Shown here in pieces: positions 7,063 to 15,495 of a stretch of 34,696 nucleotides of DNA. A program made the position numbers and the translations under genes. How positions within the stretch are numbered: the first letter of the stretch is position 1; the number at the start of each line of letters is the position of its first letter. Source of the stretch: Bacteroidia bacterium (lineage in GTDB: Bacteria > Bacteroidota > Bacteroidia > Bacteroidales > Azobacteroidaceae); NCBI GenBank assembly GCA_025996815.1, contig BNTT01000018.1, positions 1-34,696 on the forward strand, read 5' to 3'. The notes below the pieces were generated by a model. The model did not search any database, had not been told where the DNA came from, and was given only the letters and a program-made list of their open reading frames with translations.

Positions 7063-7488
7063 TCATACCTTCTTCAATTCTTTTAAAAGAGAAAAATCCC
7101 TGATATAATCGCCTGCATCATACTTGGTGGACGAAAGCACCAACGCCAGCGAATTGGTCGAAAAATTCTCCATCTGCCGCCAAATCATCGCCGGAATGTA
7201 AAGCCCATAGTAAGAACGATTTAGGTGATATGTTTTTTCTTCTTTCCCATCATTCACAATCACATCAAAACTGCCCGACAGCGCAACGATAAACTCTTGA
7301 CACACCTTGTAGGCATGTCCACCGCGCTTTTCACCTCCCGGCACATCATATATCCAATGCGTCCGCCGAATGGCAAACGGGATGTGGTTTTCACCCTCTA
7401 TAAAAGAGAGATTGCCGCGTCGGTCCAATATCTTCGGAAGTTGAATGATTTGCGACTCCCTAATTTCCATAATATGTTTGTCAAACAT
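7063..7488 (-). CDS. FdtA/WxcM-type cupin (copy 3, HAY variant)
   Basis: 141 aa: [65 protein letters not shown]. The second histidine of the HAH motif is tyrosine here (HAYK), so the catalytic pair seen in FdtA/QdtA is incomplete and this member may bind rather than isomerise, or act differently. It starts 7 nt after the Gfo/Idh stop. The start codon lies in a perfect 17-nt palindrome (7473-7489). Its first 100 codons were duplicated downstream of the duplicated dehydrogenase (chimera at 8517-9044). Confidence 0.82.
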   Translation of the reverse strand: MFDKHIMEIRESQIIQLPKILDRRGNLSFIEGENHIPFAIRRTHWIYDVPGGEKRGGHAYKVCQEFIVALSGSFDVIVNDGKEEKTYHLNRSYYGLYIPAMIWRQMENFSTNSLALVLSSTKYDAGDYIRDFSLLKELKKV

Positions 7489-7494
7489 AATAAA

Positions 7495-8493
7495 TCATTT
7501 CAATTTATATATCTTCTCAATCACCTCCACCGTCTTCAGCCCATCCACAACCGAGGTTGTCGCCGTCGCACGCCCGTTCAGCGTTTTTATCACATTGTCA
7601 ATCACCAGGTGGTGGTTTTGCGCCGAGCCTTTGTATGCGCCATAGTCGTTGCCCGGATTGGTCGGCGGCAGCGTGGGCATCTCGTAGTTTCTGACGTGGC
7701 AATATTCCACTTCATTCATATATTGCCCGCCAATCTTGATGCTGCCGTTTTCGGCGATAATCGTGAGGCTGCTCTCCAAATTTTTGTCCCACACCGCCGT
7801 CGAATAGTTCAGACAGCCCATCCCCCCTTTTACGAGGTTGAACATAACGGTGCCGGAATCTTCAAATGCCGTTAAATCCGTGTGGTTGAAGTCGCCAAAT
7901 TTGGCTCGAATATGTGTGATGCCGCCAAACAGCCACACCAGAATGTCGATAAAATGCGAAAATTGCGTAAACAGCGTGCCGCCGTCCAAATCCGCCGTCC
8001 CGTGCCAGCCGCCCGCCTTGTAATAGCGCGCATCGCGATTCCAATAGCAATTCAGCTGCACCATATATATACGCCCCAATTTGCCCGACTCCACCAGTTC
8101 CTTAATCCACACCGAAGGGGGAGAATAGCGGTTTTGCATCACACAAAACACCTTTTTATCGGCTCTCAAAGAGGCACGAAGCACCTTTTGCCCCTCTTCT
8201 TTGGAAAGTGCCAACGGCTTTTCAACAACCACATGCTTGCCGGCTTCCAAAACCTTAACGGCATAATCGGCATGATAACCATTTGGCGTACAGATATTTA
8301 CCACATCGGCATCCGTCGCCGCCAACAATTCCCCAATGGACGAATAAAAATTCGTAATTCGTAATTCATAATTCGTAACAGGGTCAATATCGCACCCCCC
8401 AACCAATTGAGCCTCCGGATTGCGAAGAATCATCTCCACATGGCGCTTCCCAATATGCCCGCAGCCCACAACCGCAAATTTCACCTTACCCAT
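7495..8493 (-). CDS. Gfo/Idh/MocA oxidoreductase, WbpB/WlbA-like (copy A)
   Basis: 332 aa. The Rossmann motif is VVGCGHIGKRH, and EKPLAL is the conserved Gfo/Idh motif with the catalytic lysine; QNRYSPPS and GGTLFTQFSHFIDIL follow in the C-terminal domain. In WbpB/WlbA-type enzymes the C3 hydroxyl of UDP-GlcNAcA is oxidised to a 3-keto group, which the neighbouring aminotransferase and acetyltransferase then convert to a 3-acetamido group. That trio (dehydrogenase, WbpD-like, WbpE-like) is present here. Residues 40-49 (TNYELRITNF) come from a 7-bp tandem repeat and are not part of the family. It is identical to the copy at 9051-10049. The substrate is inferred. Confidence 0.88.
   Translation of the reverse strand: MGKVKFAVVGCGHIGKRHVEMILRNPEAQLVGGCDIDPVTNYELRITNFYSSIGELLAATDADVVNICTPNGYHADYAVKVLEAGKHVVVEKPLALSKEEGQKVLRASLRADKKVFCVMQNRYSPPSVWIKELVESGKLGRIYMVQLNCYWNRDARYYKAGGWHGTADLDGGTLFTQFSHFIDILVWLFGGITHIRAKFGDFNHTDLTAFEDSGTVMFNLVKGGMGCLNYSTAVWDKNLESSLTIIAENGSIKIGGQYMNEVEYCHVRNYEMPTLPPTNPGNDYGAYKGSAQNHHLVIDNVIKTLNGRATATTSVVDGLKTVEVIEKIYKLK
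8350..8377. repeat. 7-bp tandem repeat (ATTCGTA x4) inside Gfo/Idh
   Basis: Four copies, one with a single change, read in frame as NYELRITN. Longer degenerate versions of the same A+T-rich repeat lie between Gfo/Idh and the next gene (about 8498-8536). Confidence 0.85.
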
Positions 8494-8516
8494 AAGTATT
8501 TGGTAATTCGTAATTT

Positions 8517-9044
8517 TTAATTCGTAATTTTTAATTGTTTATCCCCGTTTTCATCCATCCACCCCGCCTGACGGGCAGGATTGCCAACCACGACTGCATA
8601 ATCCGGCACATTTTTTGTTACCACTGCCCCCGCTCCAACGAATGCAAATTTGCCAATCGTGATGCCGCACAAAATCGTGGCATTGGCTCCAATGGTGGCA
8701 CCTTTTCCAATATGGGTTTTCTTAAATTCATCCTTGCGACAAATCGCCGGAATGTAAAGCCCATAGTAAGAACGATTTAGGTGATATGTTTTTTCTTCTT
8801 TCCCATCATTCACAATCACATCAAAACTGCCCGACAGCGCAACGATAAACTCTTGACACACCTTGTAGGCATGTCCACCGCGCTTTTCACCTCCCGGCAC
8901 ATCATATATCCAATGCGTCCGCCGAATGGCAAACGGGATGTGGTTTTCACCCTCTATAAAAGAGAGATTGCCGCGTCGGTCCAATATCTTCGGAAGTTGA
9001 ATGATTTGCGACTCCCTAATTTCCATAATATGTTTGTCAAACAT
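8517..9044 (-). CDS. Chimeric FdtA N-terminus / WbpD-like C-terminus (duplication junction)
   Basis: 175 aa. Residues 1-100 equal the third FdtA protein (through YYGLYIPA), and the rest equals the C-terminal 75 residues of the acetyltransferase (from ICRKDEFKK through the last hexapeptide turns). The fusion point coincides with the ATCGCCG microhomology at 8743. Both parent folds are incomplete: the cupin lacks its last strands and the beta-helix its first turns, so an active enzyme is unlikely. Natural FdtD-type fusions of these two activities exist with the opposite domain order, so a function is not impossible. Confidence 0.88.
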   Translation of the reverse strand: MFDKHIMEIRESQIIQLPKILDRRGNLSFIEGENHIPFAIRRTHWIYDVPGGEKRGGHAYKVCQEFIVALSGSFDVIVNDGKEEKTYHLNRSYYGLYIPAICRKDEFKKTHIGKGATIGANATILCGITIGKFAFVGAGAVVTKNVPDYAVVVGNPARQAGWMDENGDKQLKITN

Positions 9045-9050
9045 AATAAA

Positions 9051-10049
9051 TCATTTCAATTTATATATCTTCTCAATCACCTCCACCGTCTTCAGCCCAT
9101 CCACAACCGAGGTTGTCGCCGTCGCACGCCCGTTCAGCGTTTTTATCACATTGTCAATCACCAGGTGGTGGTTTTGCGCCGAGCCTTTGTATGCGCCATA
9201 GTCGTTGCCCGGATTGGTCGGCGGCAGCGTGGGCATCTCGTAGTTTCTGACGTGGCAATATTCCACTTCATTCATATATTGCCCGCCAATCTTGATGCTG
9301 CCGTTTTCGGCGATAATCGTGAGGCTGCTCTCCAAATTTTTGTCCCACACCGCCGTCGAATAGTTCAGACAGCCCATCCCCCCTTTTACGAGGTTGAACA
9401 TAACGGTGCCGGAATCTTCAAATGCCGTTAAATCCGTGTGGTTGAAGTCGCCAAATTTGGCTCGAATATGTGTGATGCCGCCAAACAGCCACACCAGAAT
9501 GTCGATAAAATGCGAAAATTGCGTAAACAGCGTGCCGCCGTCCAAATCCGCCGTCCCGTGCCAGCCGCCCGCCTTGTAATAGCGCGCATCGCGATTCCAA
9601 TAGCAATTCAGCTGCACCATATATATACGCCCCAATTTGCCCGACTCCACCAGTTCCTTAATCCACACCGAAGGGGGAGAATAGCGGTTTTGCATCACAC
9701 AAAACACCTTTTTATCGGCTCTCAAAGAGGCACGAAGCACCTTTTGCCCCTCTTCTTTGGAAAGTGCCAACGGCTTTTCAACAACCACATGCTTGCCGGC
9801 TTCCAAAACCTTAACGGCATAATCGGCATGATAACCATTTGGCGTACAGATATTTACCACATCGGCATCCGTCGCCGCCAACAATTCCCCAATGGACGAA
9901 TAAAAATTCGTAATTCGTAATTCATAATTCGTAACAGGGTCAATATCGCACCCCCCAACCAATTGAGCCTCCGGATTGCGAAGAATCATCTCCACATGGC
10001 GCTTCCCAATATGCCCGCAGCCCACAACCGCAAATTTCACCTTACCCAT
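9051..10049 (-). CDS. Gfo/Idh/MocA oxidoreductase, WbpB/WlbA-like (copy B)
   Basis: 332 aa, identical in protein sequence to the copy at 7495-8493, with the same VVGCGHIGKRH and EKPLAL motifs. This copy keeps the ancestral upstream neighbour (the complete acetyltransferase, 23 nt away), while copy A keeps the ancestral downstream neighbour (the complete third FdtA). The duplication would double dosage of this step if both are translated. Confidence 0.88.
   Translation of the reverse strand: MGKVKFAVVGCGHIGKRHVEMILRNPEAQLVGGCDIDPVTNYELRITNFYSSIGELLAATDADVVNICTPNGYHADYAVKVLEAGKHVVVEKPLALSKEEGQKVLRASLRADKKVFCVMQNRYSPPSVWIKELVESGKLGRIYMVQLNCYWNRDARYYKAGGWHGTADLDGGTLFTQFSHFIDILVWLFGGITHIRAKFGDFNHTDLTAFEDSGTVMFNLVKGGMGCLNYSTAVWDKNLESSLTIIAENGSIKIGGQYMNEVEYCHVRNYEMPTLPPTNPGNDYGAYKGSAQNHHLVIDNVIKTLNGRATATTSVVDGLKTVEVIEKIYKLK
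9906..9933. repeat. 7-bp tandem repeat (ATTCGTA x4), second copy
   Basis: Duplicate of the repeat at 8350-8377, carried by the 1556-bp duplication. Confidence 0.85.
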
Positions 10050-10072
10050 AAGTATTTGGTAATTCGTAATTT

Positions 10073-10573
10073 TTAATTCGTAATTTTTAATTGTTTATCC
10101 CCGTTTTCATCCATCCACCCCGCCTGACGGGCAGGATTGCCAACCACGACTGCATAATCCGGCACATTTTTTGTTACCACTGCCCCCGCTCCAACGAATG
10201 CAAATTTGCCAATCGTGATGCCGCACAAAATCGTGGCATTGGCTCCAATGGTGGCACCTTTTCCAATATGGGTTTTCTTAAATTCATCCTTGCGACAAAT
10301 CGCCGCACGCGGGTTGAGCACGTTTGTAAACACGCACGACGGTCCCAAAAACACATCGTCATCGCACGTCACGCCCGCATAAATCGACACATTATTTTGC
10401 ACCTTCACGCCATTTCCGAGCACCACCTGCGGCGCAATAAAAACATTTTGCGCAATCACGCAATTTTCGCCAATCGTGCATCCCCCCATCAGATGCGAGA
10501 AATGCCAGATTTTGGTGCCGTCGCCAATCGCGCAGCCGTCGTCAATTATGGCTGTTTCGTGAGAAAAGTACAT
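10073..10573 (-). CDS. WbpD/WlbB-like UDP-sugar 3-N-acetyltransferase (left-handed beta-helix)
   Basis: 166 aa. It closely follows the WbpD/WlbB pattern: [108 protein letters not shown]. These enzymes acetylate the 3-amino group of UDP-GlcNAc3NA-type sugars with acetyl-CoA. The last residues (KQLKITN) come from the A+T-rich repeat. The start overlaps the DegT aminotransferase by 28 nt, so the two are coupled. This is the only complete copy; its C-terminal part also forms the chimera at 8517. Confidence 0.9.
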   Translation of the reverse strand: MYFSHETAIIDDGCAIGDGTKIWHFSHLMGGCTIGENCVIAQNVFIAPQVVLGNGVKVQNNVSIYAGVTCDDDVFLGPSCVFTNVLNPRAAICRKDEFKKTHIGKGATIGANATILCGITIGKFAFVGAGAVVTKNVPDYAVVVGNPARQAGWMDENGDKQLKITN

Positions 10574-11703
10574 ATTTTTTCGATGATATACCGCTGCTGC
10601 TCCTCCGTCAAATCCACGTGCATCGGCAGTGAGAGCACCGACCGCGACAACTCTTTGGCAACAGTCAGCGGTCCTGCCACGCGGACTGTATATCTAAACG
10701 CGGGCTGTTCCTGCAACGGCAACGGGTAGTAAACCGTTGTTGGGATGCCCTGCTCCGCCAAATACTGCTGCAAAGCATCGCGCTTGCCGCCACCCACTTT
10801 GAGCGTATATTGATGATAAACATGGGTCGAAAACGGCTCCTCCTTGGGCGTAACAATGCCCGGAACATCCTTCAAACCCTCCGTATATATTTTTGCCACC
10901 CGACGGTGTGCCGTGGCAGAATCGTTCAAGTATTTCAATTTGACATTTAAAATAGCCGCCTGCAAGGTATCCAAACGTGAATTGCACCCCAACATCTCGT
11001 GATGGTATTTCTGTCGTTGCCCGTGATTGGCAATCATTTTCAGTTTTTGCGCCAAATCATCATCATTGGTCATCATCGCGCCGCCATCGCCATAGCACCC
11101 CAAATTTTTTGTCGGGAAAAACGACGTACAGCCCACGTGCCCCATCGTCCCCGTCTGCTTGCGCTCATCCAGCCCCCGATAGAGGGGCGTAGGCGGCAGG
11201 GTGTAATACACACCAAGCGATTGCGCATTGTCTTCAATCACAGATAGATGTATCTTGCGCGCAAAGTCCATAATCGGCGACATATCGCAACTCTGACCAA
11301 ACAGATGCACCACAATAATCGCCTTGGTGGTAGCCGAAATGCTCTTTTCGATATTTTTCGCCGTCAAATTAAACGAATCGGGGTCAACGTCCACGATAAC
11401 GGGCGTAAGTCCCAGCAGTTCAACCGTTTCCGCAGGCGAAATATACGAGAAAGCCGGCACAATCACTTCATCGCCCGCCTTCAATCCAAGTGCCATCAGC
11501 GCAATCTGCAAAGCATCCGTCCCATTAGCACAAGGAATCACATGCTTGGCACCCGTGTAATCCTGCAACGCCTCTGCAAACATCCCCACCTCAGGTCCAT
11601 TGATATACTGCCCGCCGCGCATCACCCGCAACACCGCCTCATCAATCTCCTGCTGAATTTTAGCATACTGACCTTTCAGGTCTCTCATTTGAATATTATC
11701 CAT
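10546..11703 (-). CDS. DegT/DnrJ/EryC1 sugar aminotransferase, WbpE/FdtB-like
   Basis: 385 aa PLP-dependent aminotransferase. Motifs: [41 protein letters not shown], the aspartate in [10 protein letters not shown], and the PLP lysine in [15 protein letters not shown] (about residue 199). It would transfer an amino group from glutamate to a 3-keto (or 4-keto) nucleotide sugar. Both an FdtA type isomerase and a WbpB-like dehydrogenase in this run can produce 3-keto substrates. Residues about 167-182 ([16 protein letters not shown]) are an insertion relative to the family, matching a palindromic DNA repeat. It is the first gene of the run after purL. Confidence 0.9.
   Translation of the reverse strand: MDNIQMRDLKGQYAKIQQEIDEAVLRVMRGGQYINGPEVGMFAEALQDYTGAKHVIPCANGTDALQIALMALGLKAGDEVIVPAFSYISPAETVELLGLTPVIVDVDPDSFNLTAKNIEKSISATTKAIIVVHLFGQSCDMSPIMDFARKIHLSVIEDNAQSLGVYYTLPPTPLYRGLDERKQTGTMGHVGCTSFFPTKNLGCYGDGGAMMTNDDDLAQKLKMIANHGQRQKYHHEMLGCNSRLDTLQAAILNVKLKYLNDSATAHRRVAKIYTEGLKDVPGIVTPKEEPFSTHVYHQYTLKVGGGKRDALQQYLAEQGIPTTVYYPLPLQEQPAFRYTVRVAGPLTVAKELSRSVLSLPMHVDLTEEQQRYIIEKICTFLTKQP
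11172..11188. repeat. Palindromic insertion in the DegT gene
   Basis: GCCCC ... GGGGC inverted repeat that encodes PPTPLYRG, extra relative to WbpE-type proteins. It is in frame and probably in a surface loop before the PLP-lysine motif. Confidence 0.6.
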
Positions 11704-11800
11704 TTCATATAAAAGCTTCGCTACATGAGGTGTATCCCCATGTATCAGATATTTTTTTTAGCACCGAATCAGCACGCCTTAAACAGGAATGCCGACACGG
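11704..11800. other. Intergenic, purL to DegT gene, with imperfect palindrome
   Basis: A 97-nt gap. It holds an imperfect 9-bp inverted repeat (11722-11730 with 11736-11744, one mismatch). The T-rich run at 11752 follows on the plus strand only, so it is not a terminator for the minus-strand genes. No clear TAnnTTTG box was seen; the sugar genes may be read from purL. Confidence 0.5.
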
Positions 11801-14800
11801 CTATTGTTTCTCTATCCACTGCCGCGCGTTCACAAATGCCTCCAACCATGGCGTGACGGCATCATCCTTGCGCTCCGGCGGGTAATATCCCCATTGCCAC
11901 GGGAATATCGCGCGCTCCAAATGCGGCATAATCGCCAAATGGCGACCGTCCGGCGATGCCAATGCCGCCACATCATAATCCGAACCATTCGGATTAGCCG
12001 GATAATCGGAGCAGGCATATTTCGCGACTATATTATAAGCATTTTCCGCCAACGGCAAACTGAATTTGCCCTCGCCATGCGCCACCCAAATGCCTAATTT
12101 GGTGCCTGACAACGACTTAAACATCACCGAATTATTGTCAGGAATAGCCACCGACACAAAATTTGACTCAAACTTATGCGACTCGTTGTGCAACATTTGG
12201 GGCAGCGTTTTTGACATCCGGTCGCCCTTCAACTGCAACAAATTCAACTCGACCATCAACTGACAGCCATTGCAAACACCCAAACTCAACGTGTCGGGAC
12301 GCGCATAAAACCTGTCGAGTGCCAACTTCGCCTTTTCATTGTAGAGCAACGCCCCCGCCCAGCCTTTCGCCGAGCCAAGCACGTCGGAGTTGGAAAATCC
12401 GCCGCAGAAGACTATCATATTCACGTCTTCCAATGTTTCGCGACCCGTAACCAAGTCTGTCGTGTGCACATCCTTCACGTCAAACCCCGCGAGATACAGC
12501 GAATACGCCATTTCGCGCTCGCCATTCGTGCCTTTTTCGCGAATTATCGCCGCTTTAGCCGTCCTTTTCAATATTCGAGGTGGTAATTGGTAATTGGTAA
12601 TTGGTAATTGAAACACCAGCGGCTGCTTTTTGTAATTCTCAAACCGCTCCTTGGCTTTCGCCTCGCCTGATTGCTTGCGGTCAAGCAAATAAGACGACCG
12701 ATACCAAATATCGCGCAAGGCATCAATATCCAAATGCTGTGTCACAGCACCCTTAACAAGGGTAATCTGCCGTTCATCGGTCTGCGTGCCAATTTTGACA
12801 AACTTGATGCCGCTATCCGTCAGCAGTTTTTCAAATGCCTGTGTATCAGCCGTTTGCAGCAGCACACTCGGATTTTCAGCAAACAACACCTTTATTAAAT
12901 CGGCTTCATCGATGCCATCCAAATTCACATCCAAGCCGCCTGCAACGTTTGCAAAGCACATTTCCAACAGCGTGGTAATCATCCCGCCCGCCGAAATATC
13001 GTGCCCTGACAGCACCAATCCCTTTTCAATCAGCCCCTGAACAGCATTGAACGCGGTTTTGAAATAGCCCGCATCTCGCACTGTCGGCGTTTCATCGCCC
13101 ACCTTATTTAATGACTGCGCAAAAGCCGAGCCGCCCAACTGCAATTTGTCGGACGAAAAATCAATATAATACAATGCCGAAGCGGGATTATTGACCCACA
13201 CGGGCGACACAATCTTCTTAATATCAGACACTTCCGCCGCCGCCGAAATAATCACCGTGCCGGGAGCAAACACCTTTTCATCGCCATATTTCTGCGTCAT
13301 CGAAAGCGAATCTTTGCCGGTCGGAATGTTGATGCCAAGCGCAATCGCAAAGTCCGAACACGCCTCCACAGCCTGATACAGGCGGGCATCCTCGCCCTTG
13401 TTGCGACAGGGCCACATCCAGTTGGCACTCAGCGACACGCCTTTCAGCCGATGCGTGAGCGGCGCAAACACCAAATTCGTCAAAGCCTCCGCAATCGCCA
13501 TCACCGACCCCGCAGCAGCATCCACCAACGCCACCTGCGGCGCGTGACCGATGCTCGTGGCGATGCCCGCCTTGCCCCGATAGTCCAATGCCACCGCGCC
13601 CAAGTCGCTCAACGGCAACTGAATAGCACCCTGACACTGCTGACGAGCCACTTTGCCCGTCACAGAACGGTCAACCTTGTTAGTCAGCCAATCCTTGCAA
13701 GCCACCGCCTCCAATTGCAACACATTTTCGATATATGTTTGTACGGTCGCGGCGTGCCATGACCCCACAGCAGGCGCACTGTACTTTTCCACAACCGTTT
13801 CATCCACCATCACCGTGCGCGGCGGCTTCCCAAAAAAGTCGCTCAACTGCATATCCAGCGGATTTTGTCCGCCTTTGCGTTCAAACACAAACCGTTTATC
13901 ATCAGTCGTTTCGCCCACCACATACATTGGCGAGCGTTCGCGGTCGGCAATTTTTTTCACGAAGTCGATGCTCTCTTTTTTCATCACCAAGCCCATCCGT
14001 TCCTGACTTTCGTTGCCGATAATTTCCTTGTCGGAGAGCGTTGGGTCGCCCACCGGAAGGGCATCCATTTGGATTTTTCCGCCGGTGGTTTCCACGAGTT
14101 CCGAAAGGCAGTTTAAATGTCCGCCGGCACCATGGTCGTGGATGCTCACAATCGGGTTGTGCGCCGATTCCGAGAGGGCGCGAATCACGTTGGCGACCCG
14201 CTTTTGCATCTCCGGATTGGCTCGTTGCACGGCATTCAGTTCGATGCCGCTCGTGTATTTGCCTGTGTCCACGCTACTTACGGCTCCGCCACCCATCCCG
14301 ATGCGGTAGTTATCGCCGCCCAAGAGGACGACTTTTTCATTCGGCTGCACTTCGCCTTTCAGGGCATCGCTTTTCTTCGCATACCCCACCCCACCGGCGA
14401 GCATAATCACCTTATCATAAGCAAATTGCTTGCCATTTTCTTCGTGCTCAAACGTCAAAACAGAGCCGCAAATCAGCGGTTGCCCAAACTTATTGCCAAA
14501 ATCCGAAGCCCCATTGGAGGCTTTAATCAAAATCTGTTCAGGCGTTTGATACAGCCATTTGCGCGGTTTTATACCTCCCCCCTTGAGGGGGGCTGGGGGG
14601 CTGGTCATATACACCGCCGTGCCCGCAATCGGCAGCGAGGCTTTTCCTCCCCCCAAGCGGTCGCGAATTTCGCCGCCTGAGCCTGTTGCCGCGCCGTTAA
14701 ACGGCTCCACCGTGGTCGGAAAATTGTGCGTTTCGGCTTTCAGCGAAATCACCGATTCGATGTTCTCCGTTTGGAAAAAATCGGGTTTTTCGGGACTTGC

Positions 14801-15472
14801 CGGCGCGAATTGTTCGAGCGTTGGACCCTGATTGAACGCCACATTATCTTTGTAGGCAGAAATCAGAAAATTAGGATTTTCTTTGGAGGTCTTTTTTATG
14901 AGTTCAAACAGCGAGAGGTCTTTTTCCTTGCCGTCGATTTTGAACGTGCCGCCAAAAATTTTGTGGCGGCAGTGCTCCGAATTGACTTGCGAAAAGCCGA
15001 ACACCTCGCTGTCGGTGAGCGGGCGACCGATTTTTCGGCTCACACTGTTCAAATAATCCACCTCTTCGGGACTTAAAGCCAAGCCTTCCTGCTCGTTATA
15101 TGCCTCAATATCAGTTATATTGATGATGGCATCGGGCTTTTTGTCGATAGTAAAAATTTGTTGGTCGATACCGGTATATATGCGTTGCAACATCGGGTCA
15201 AACGGCGCGTCTTTGCCTGCAACTATCTGAAACTCCTCAATACGCGCAATTCCTTCGATGCCCATTATCTGCGTGATTTCCACCGCATTGGTGCTCCACG
15301 GGGTAATCATTTCGGCTCGTGGACCCACCAGAAAACCGCTTACACGGTCGGTTTCCAACAATTCGGCATCGCCAAAAAGCCACAGCAATTTTTGCAAATC
15401 CTCTGCGCCTGATTCCTTAGCGGAATCGACCACTAAAACCGTATCATTCAGCCTTTTAAAGAATGAAATCAT
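11801..15472 (-). CDS. purL: Phosphoribosylformylglycinamidine synthase
   Basis: 1223 aa, the length of the single-chain PurL. It catalyses step four of purine synthesis, FGAR + glutamine + ATP to FGAM. Visible blocks: FSQVNSEHCRHKIFGG, SLKAETHNFPTTVEPFNGAATGSGGEIRD, HDHGAGGHLNCLSELVE, and GKDSLSMTQK in the synthetase half; the C-terminal glutaminase has SLGVCNGCQLM (nucleophile Cys), WVAHGEGKFS and MPHLERAIFPWQWG. Two in-frame insertions are visible: residues about 291-302 (SPPAPLKGGGIK) from a G/C palindrome, and QLPITNYQLP from a 7-bp tandem repeat. Both lie between conserved blocks, so function is probably kept. It is not linked to other pur genes here. Confidence 0.97.
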   Translation of the reverse strand: MISFFKRLNDTVLVVDSAKESGAEDLQKLLWLFGDAELLETDRVSGFLVGPRAEMITPWSTNAVEITQIMGIEGIARIEEFQIVAGKDAPFDPMLQRIYTGIDQQIFTIDKKPDAIINITDIEAYNEQEGLALSPEEVDYLNSVSRKIGRPLTDSEVFGFSQVNSEHCRHKIFGGTFKIDGKEKDLSLFELIKKTSKENPNFLISAYKDNVAFNQGPTLEQFAPASPEKPDFFQTENIESVISLKAETHNFPTTVEPFNGAATGSGGEIRDRLGGGKASLPIAGTAVYMTSPPAPLKGGGIKPRKWLYQTPEQILIKASNGASDFGNKFGQPLICGSVLTFEHEENGKQFAYDKVIMLAGGVGYAKKSDALKGEVQPNEKVVLLGGDNYRIGMGGGAVSSVDTGKYTSGIELNAVQRANPEMQKRVANVIRALSESAHNPIVSIHDHGAGGHLNCLSELVETTGGKIQMDALPVGDPTLSDKEIIGNESQERMGLVMKKESIDFVKKIADRERSPMYVVGETTDDKRFVFERKGGQNPLDMQLSDFFGKPPRTVMVDETVVEKYSAPAVGSWHAATVQTYIENVLQLEAVACKDWLTNKVDRSVTGKVARQQCQGAIQLPLSDLGAVALDYRGKAGIATSIGHAPQVALVDAAAGSVMAIAEALTNLVFAPLTHRLKGVSLSANWMWPCRNKGEDARLYQAVEACSDFAIALGINIPTGKDSLSMTQKYGDEKVFAPGTVIISAAAEVSDIKKIVSPVWVNNPASALYYIDFSSDKLQLGGSAFAQSLNKVGDETPTVRDAGYFKTAFNAVQGLIEKGLVLSGHDISAGGMITTLLEMCFANVAGGLDVNLDGIDEADLIKVLFAENPSVLLQTADTQAFEKLLTDSGIKFVKIGTQTDERQITLVKGAVTQHLDIDALRDIWYRSSYLLDRKQSGEAKAKERFENYKKQPLVFQLPITNYQLPPRILKRTAKAAIIREKGTNGEREMAYSLYLAGFDVKDVHTTDLVTGRETLEDVNMIVFCGGFSNSDVLGSAKGWAGALLYNEKAKLALDRFYARPDTLSLGVCNGCQLMVELNLLQLKGDRMSKTLPQMLHNESHKFESNFVSVAIPDNNSVMFKSLSGTKLGIWVAHGEGKFSLPLAENAYNIVAKYACSDYPANPNGSDYDVAALASPDGRHLAIMPHLERAIFPWQWGYYPPERKDDAVTPWLEAFVNARQWIEKQ
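12582..12609. repeat. 7-bp tandem repeat (GGTAATT x4) inside purL
   Basis: Four perfect copies, read as part of QLPITNYQLP on the minus strand. Seven-base units run through all three frames, so the 28-bp block must have been accepted together with compensating bases. Confidence 0.9.
14574..14604. repeat. G/C palindromic insertion inside purL
   Basis: A six-C run and a six-G run separated by TTGA, followed by CTGGGGGGCTGG. It encodes SPPAPLKGGG in frame. Sequences of this type are common as dispersed repeats in Bacteroidota genomes. Confidence 0.75.
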
Positions 15473-15495
15473 CCTAAATTTGTTTAAACGTCATT

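Larger units (their letters stand above)
7187..8742. repeat. Tandem duplication, unit 1 (1556 bp)
   Basis: Direct tandem repeat with an offset of exactly 1556 bp. The unit runs from inside the third FdtA gene, through Gfo/Idh, to inside the acetyltransferase. The join shows the 7-base microhomology ATCGCCG at 7187, 8743 and 10299. The encoded Gfo/Idh proteins are identical. Confidence 0.93.
8743..10298. repeat. Tandem duplication, unit 2 (1556 bp)
   Basis: Second unit of the tandem duplication. Proteins and overlapping frames in other phases are identical to unit 1, meaning little or no divergence. The event is therefore recent, or the assembly has doubled a segment. Confidence 0.93.

Noticed and set aside
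7225..7875. Plus-strand 216-aa frame and its copy at 8781-9431
   Set aside because: They are shadows of the FdtA and Gfo/Idh genes; duplicated only because the DNA is duplicated.
11722..11759. Terminator for the purL run
   Set aside because: The T-run follows the hairpin on the plus strand, while the genes run on the minus strand.
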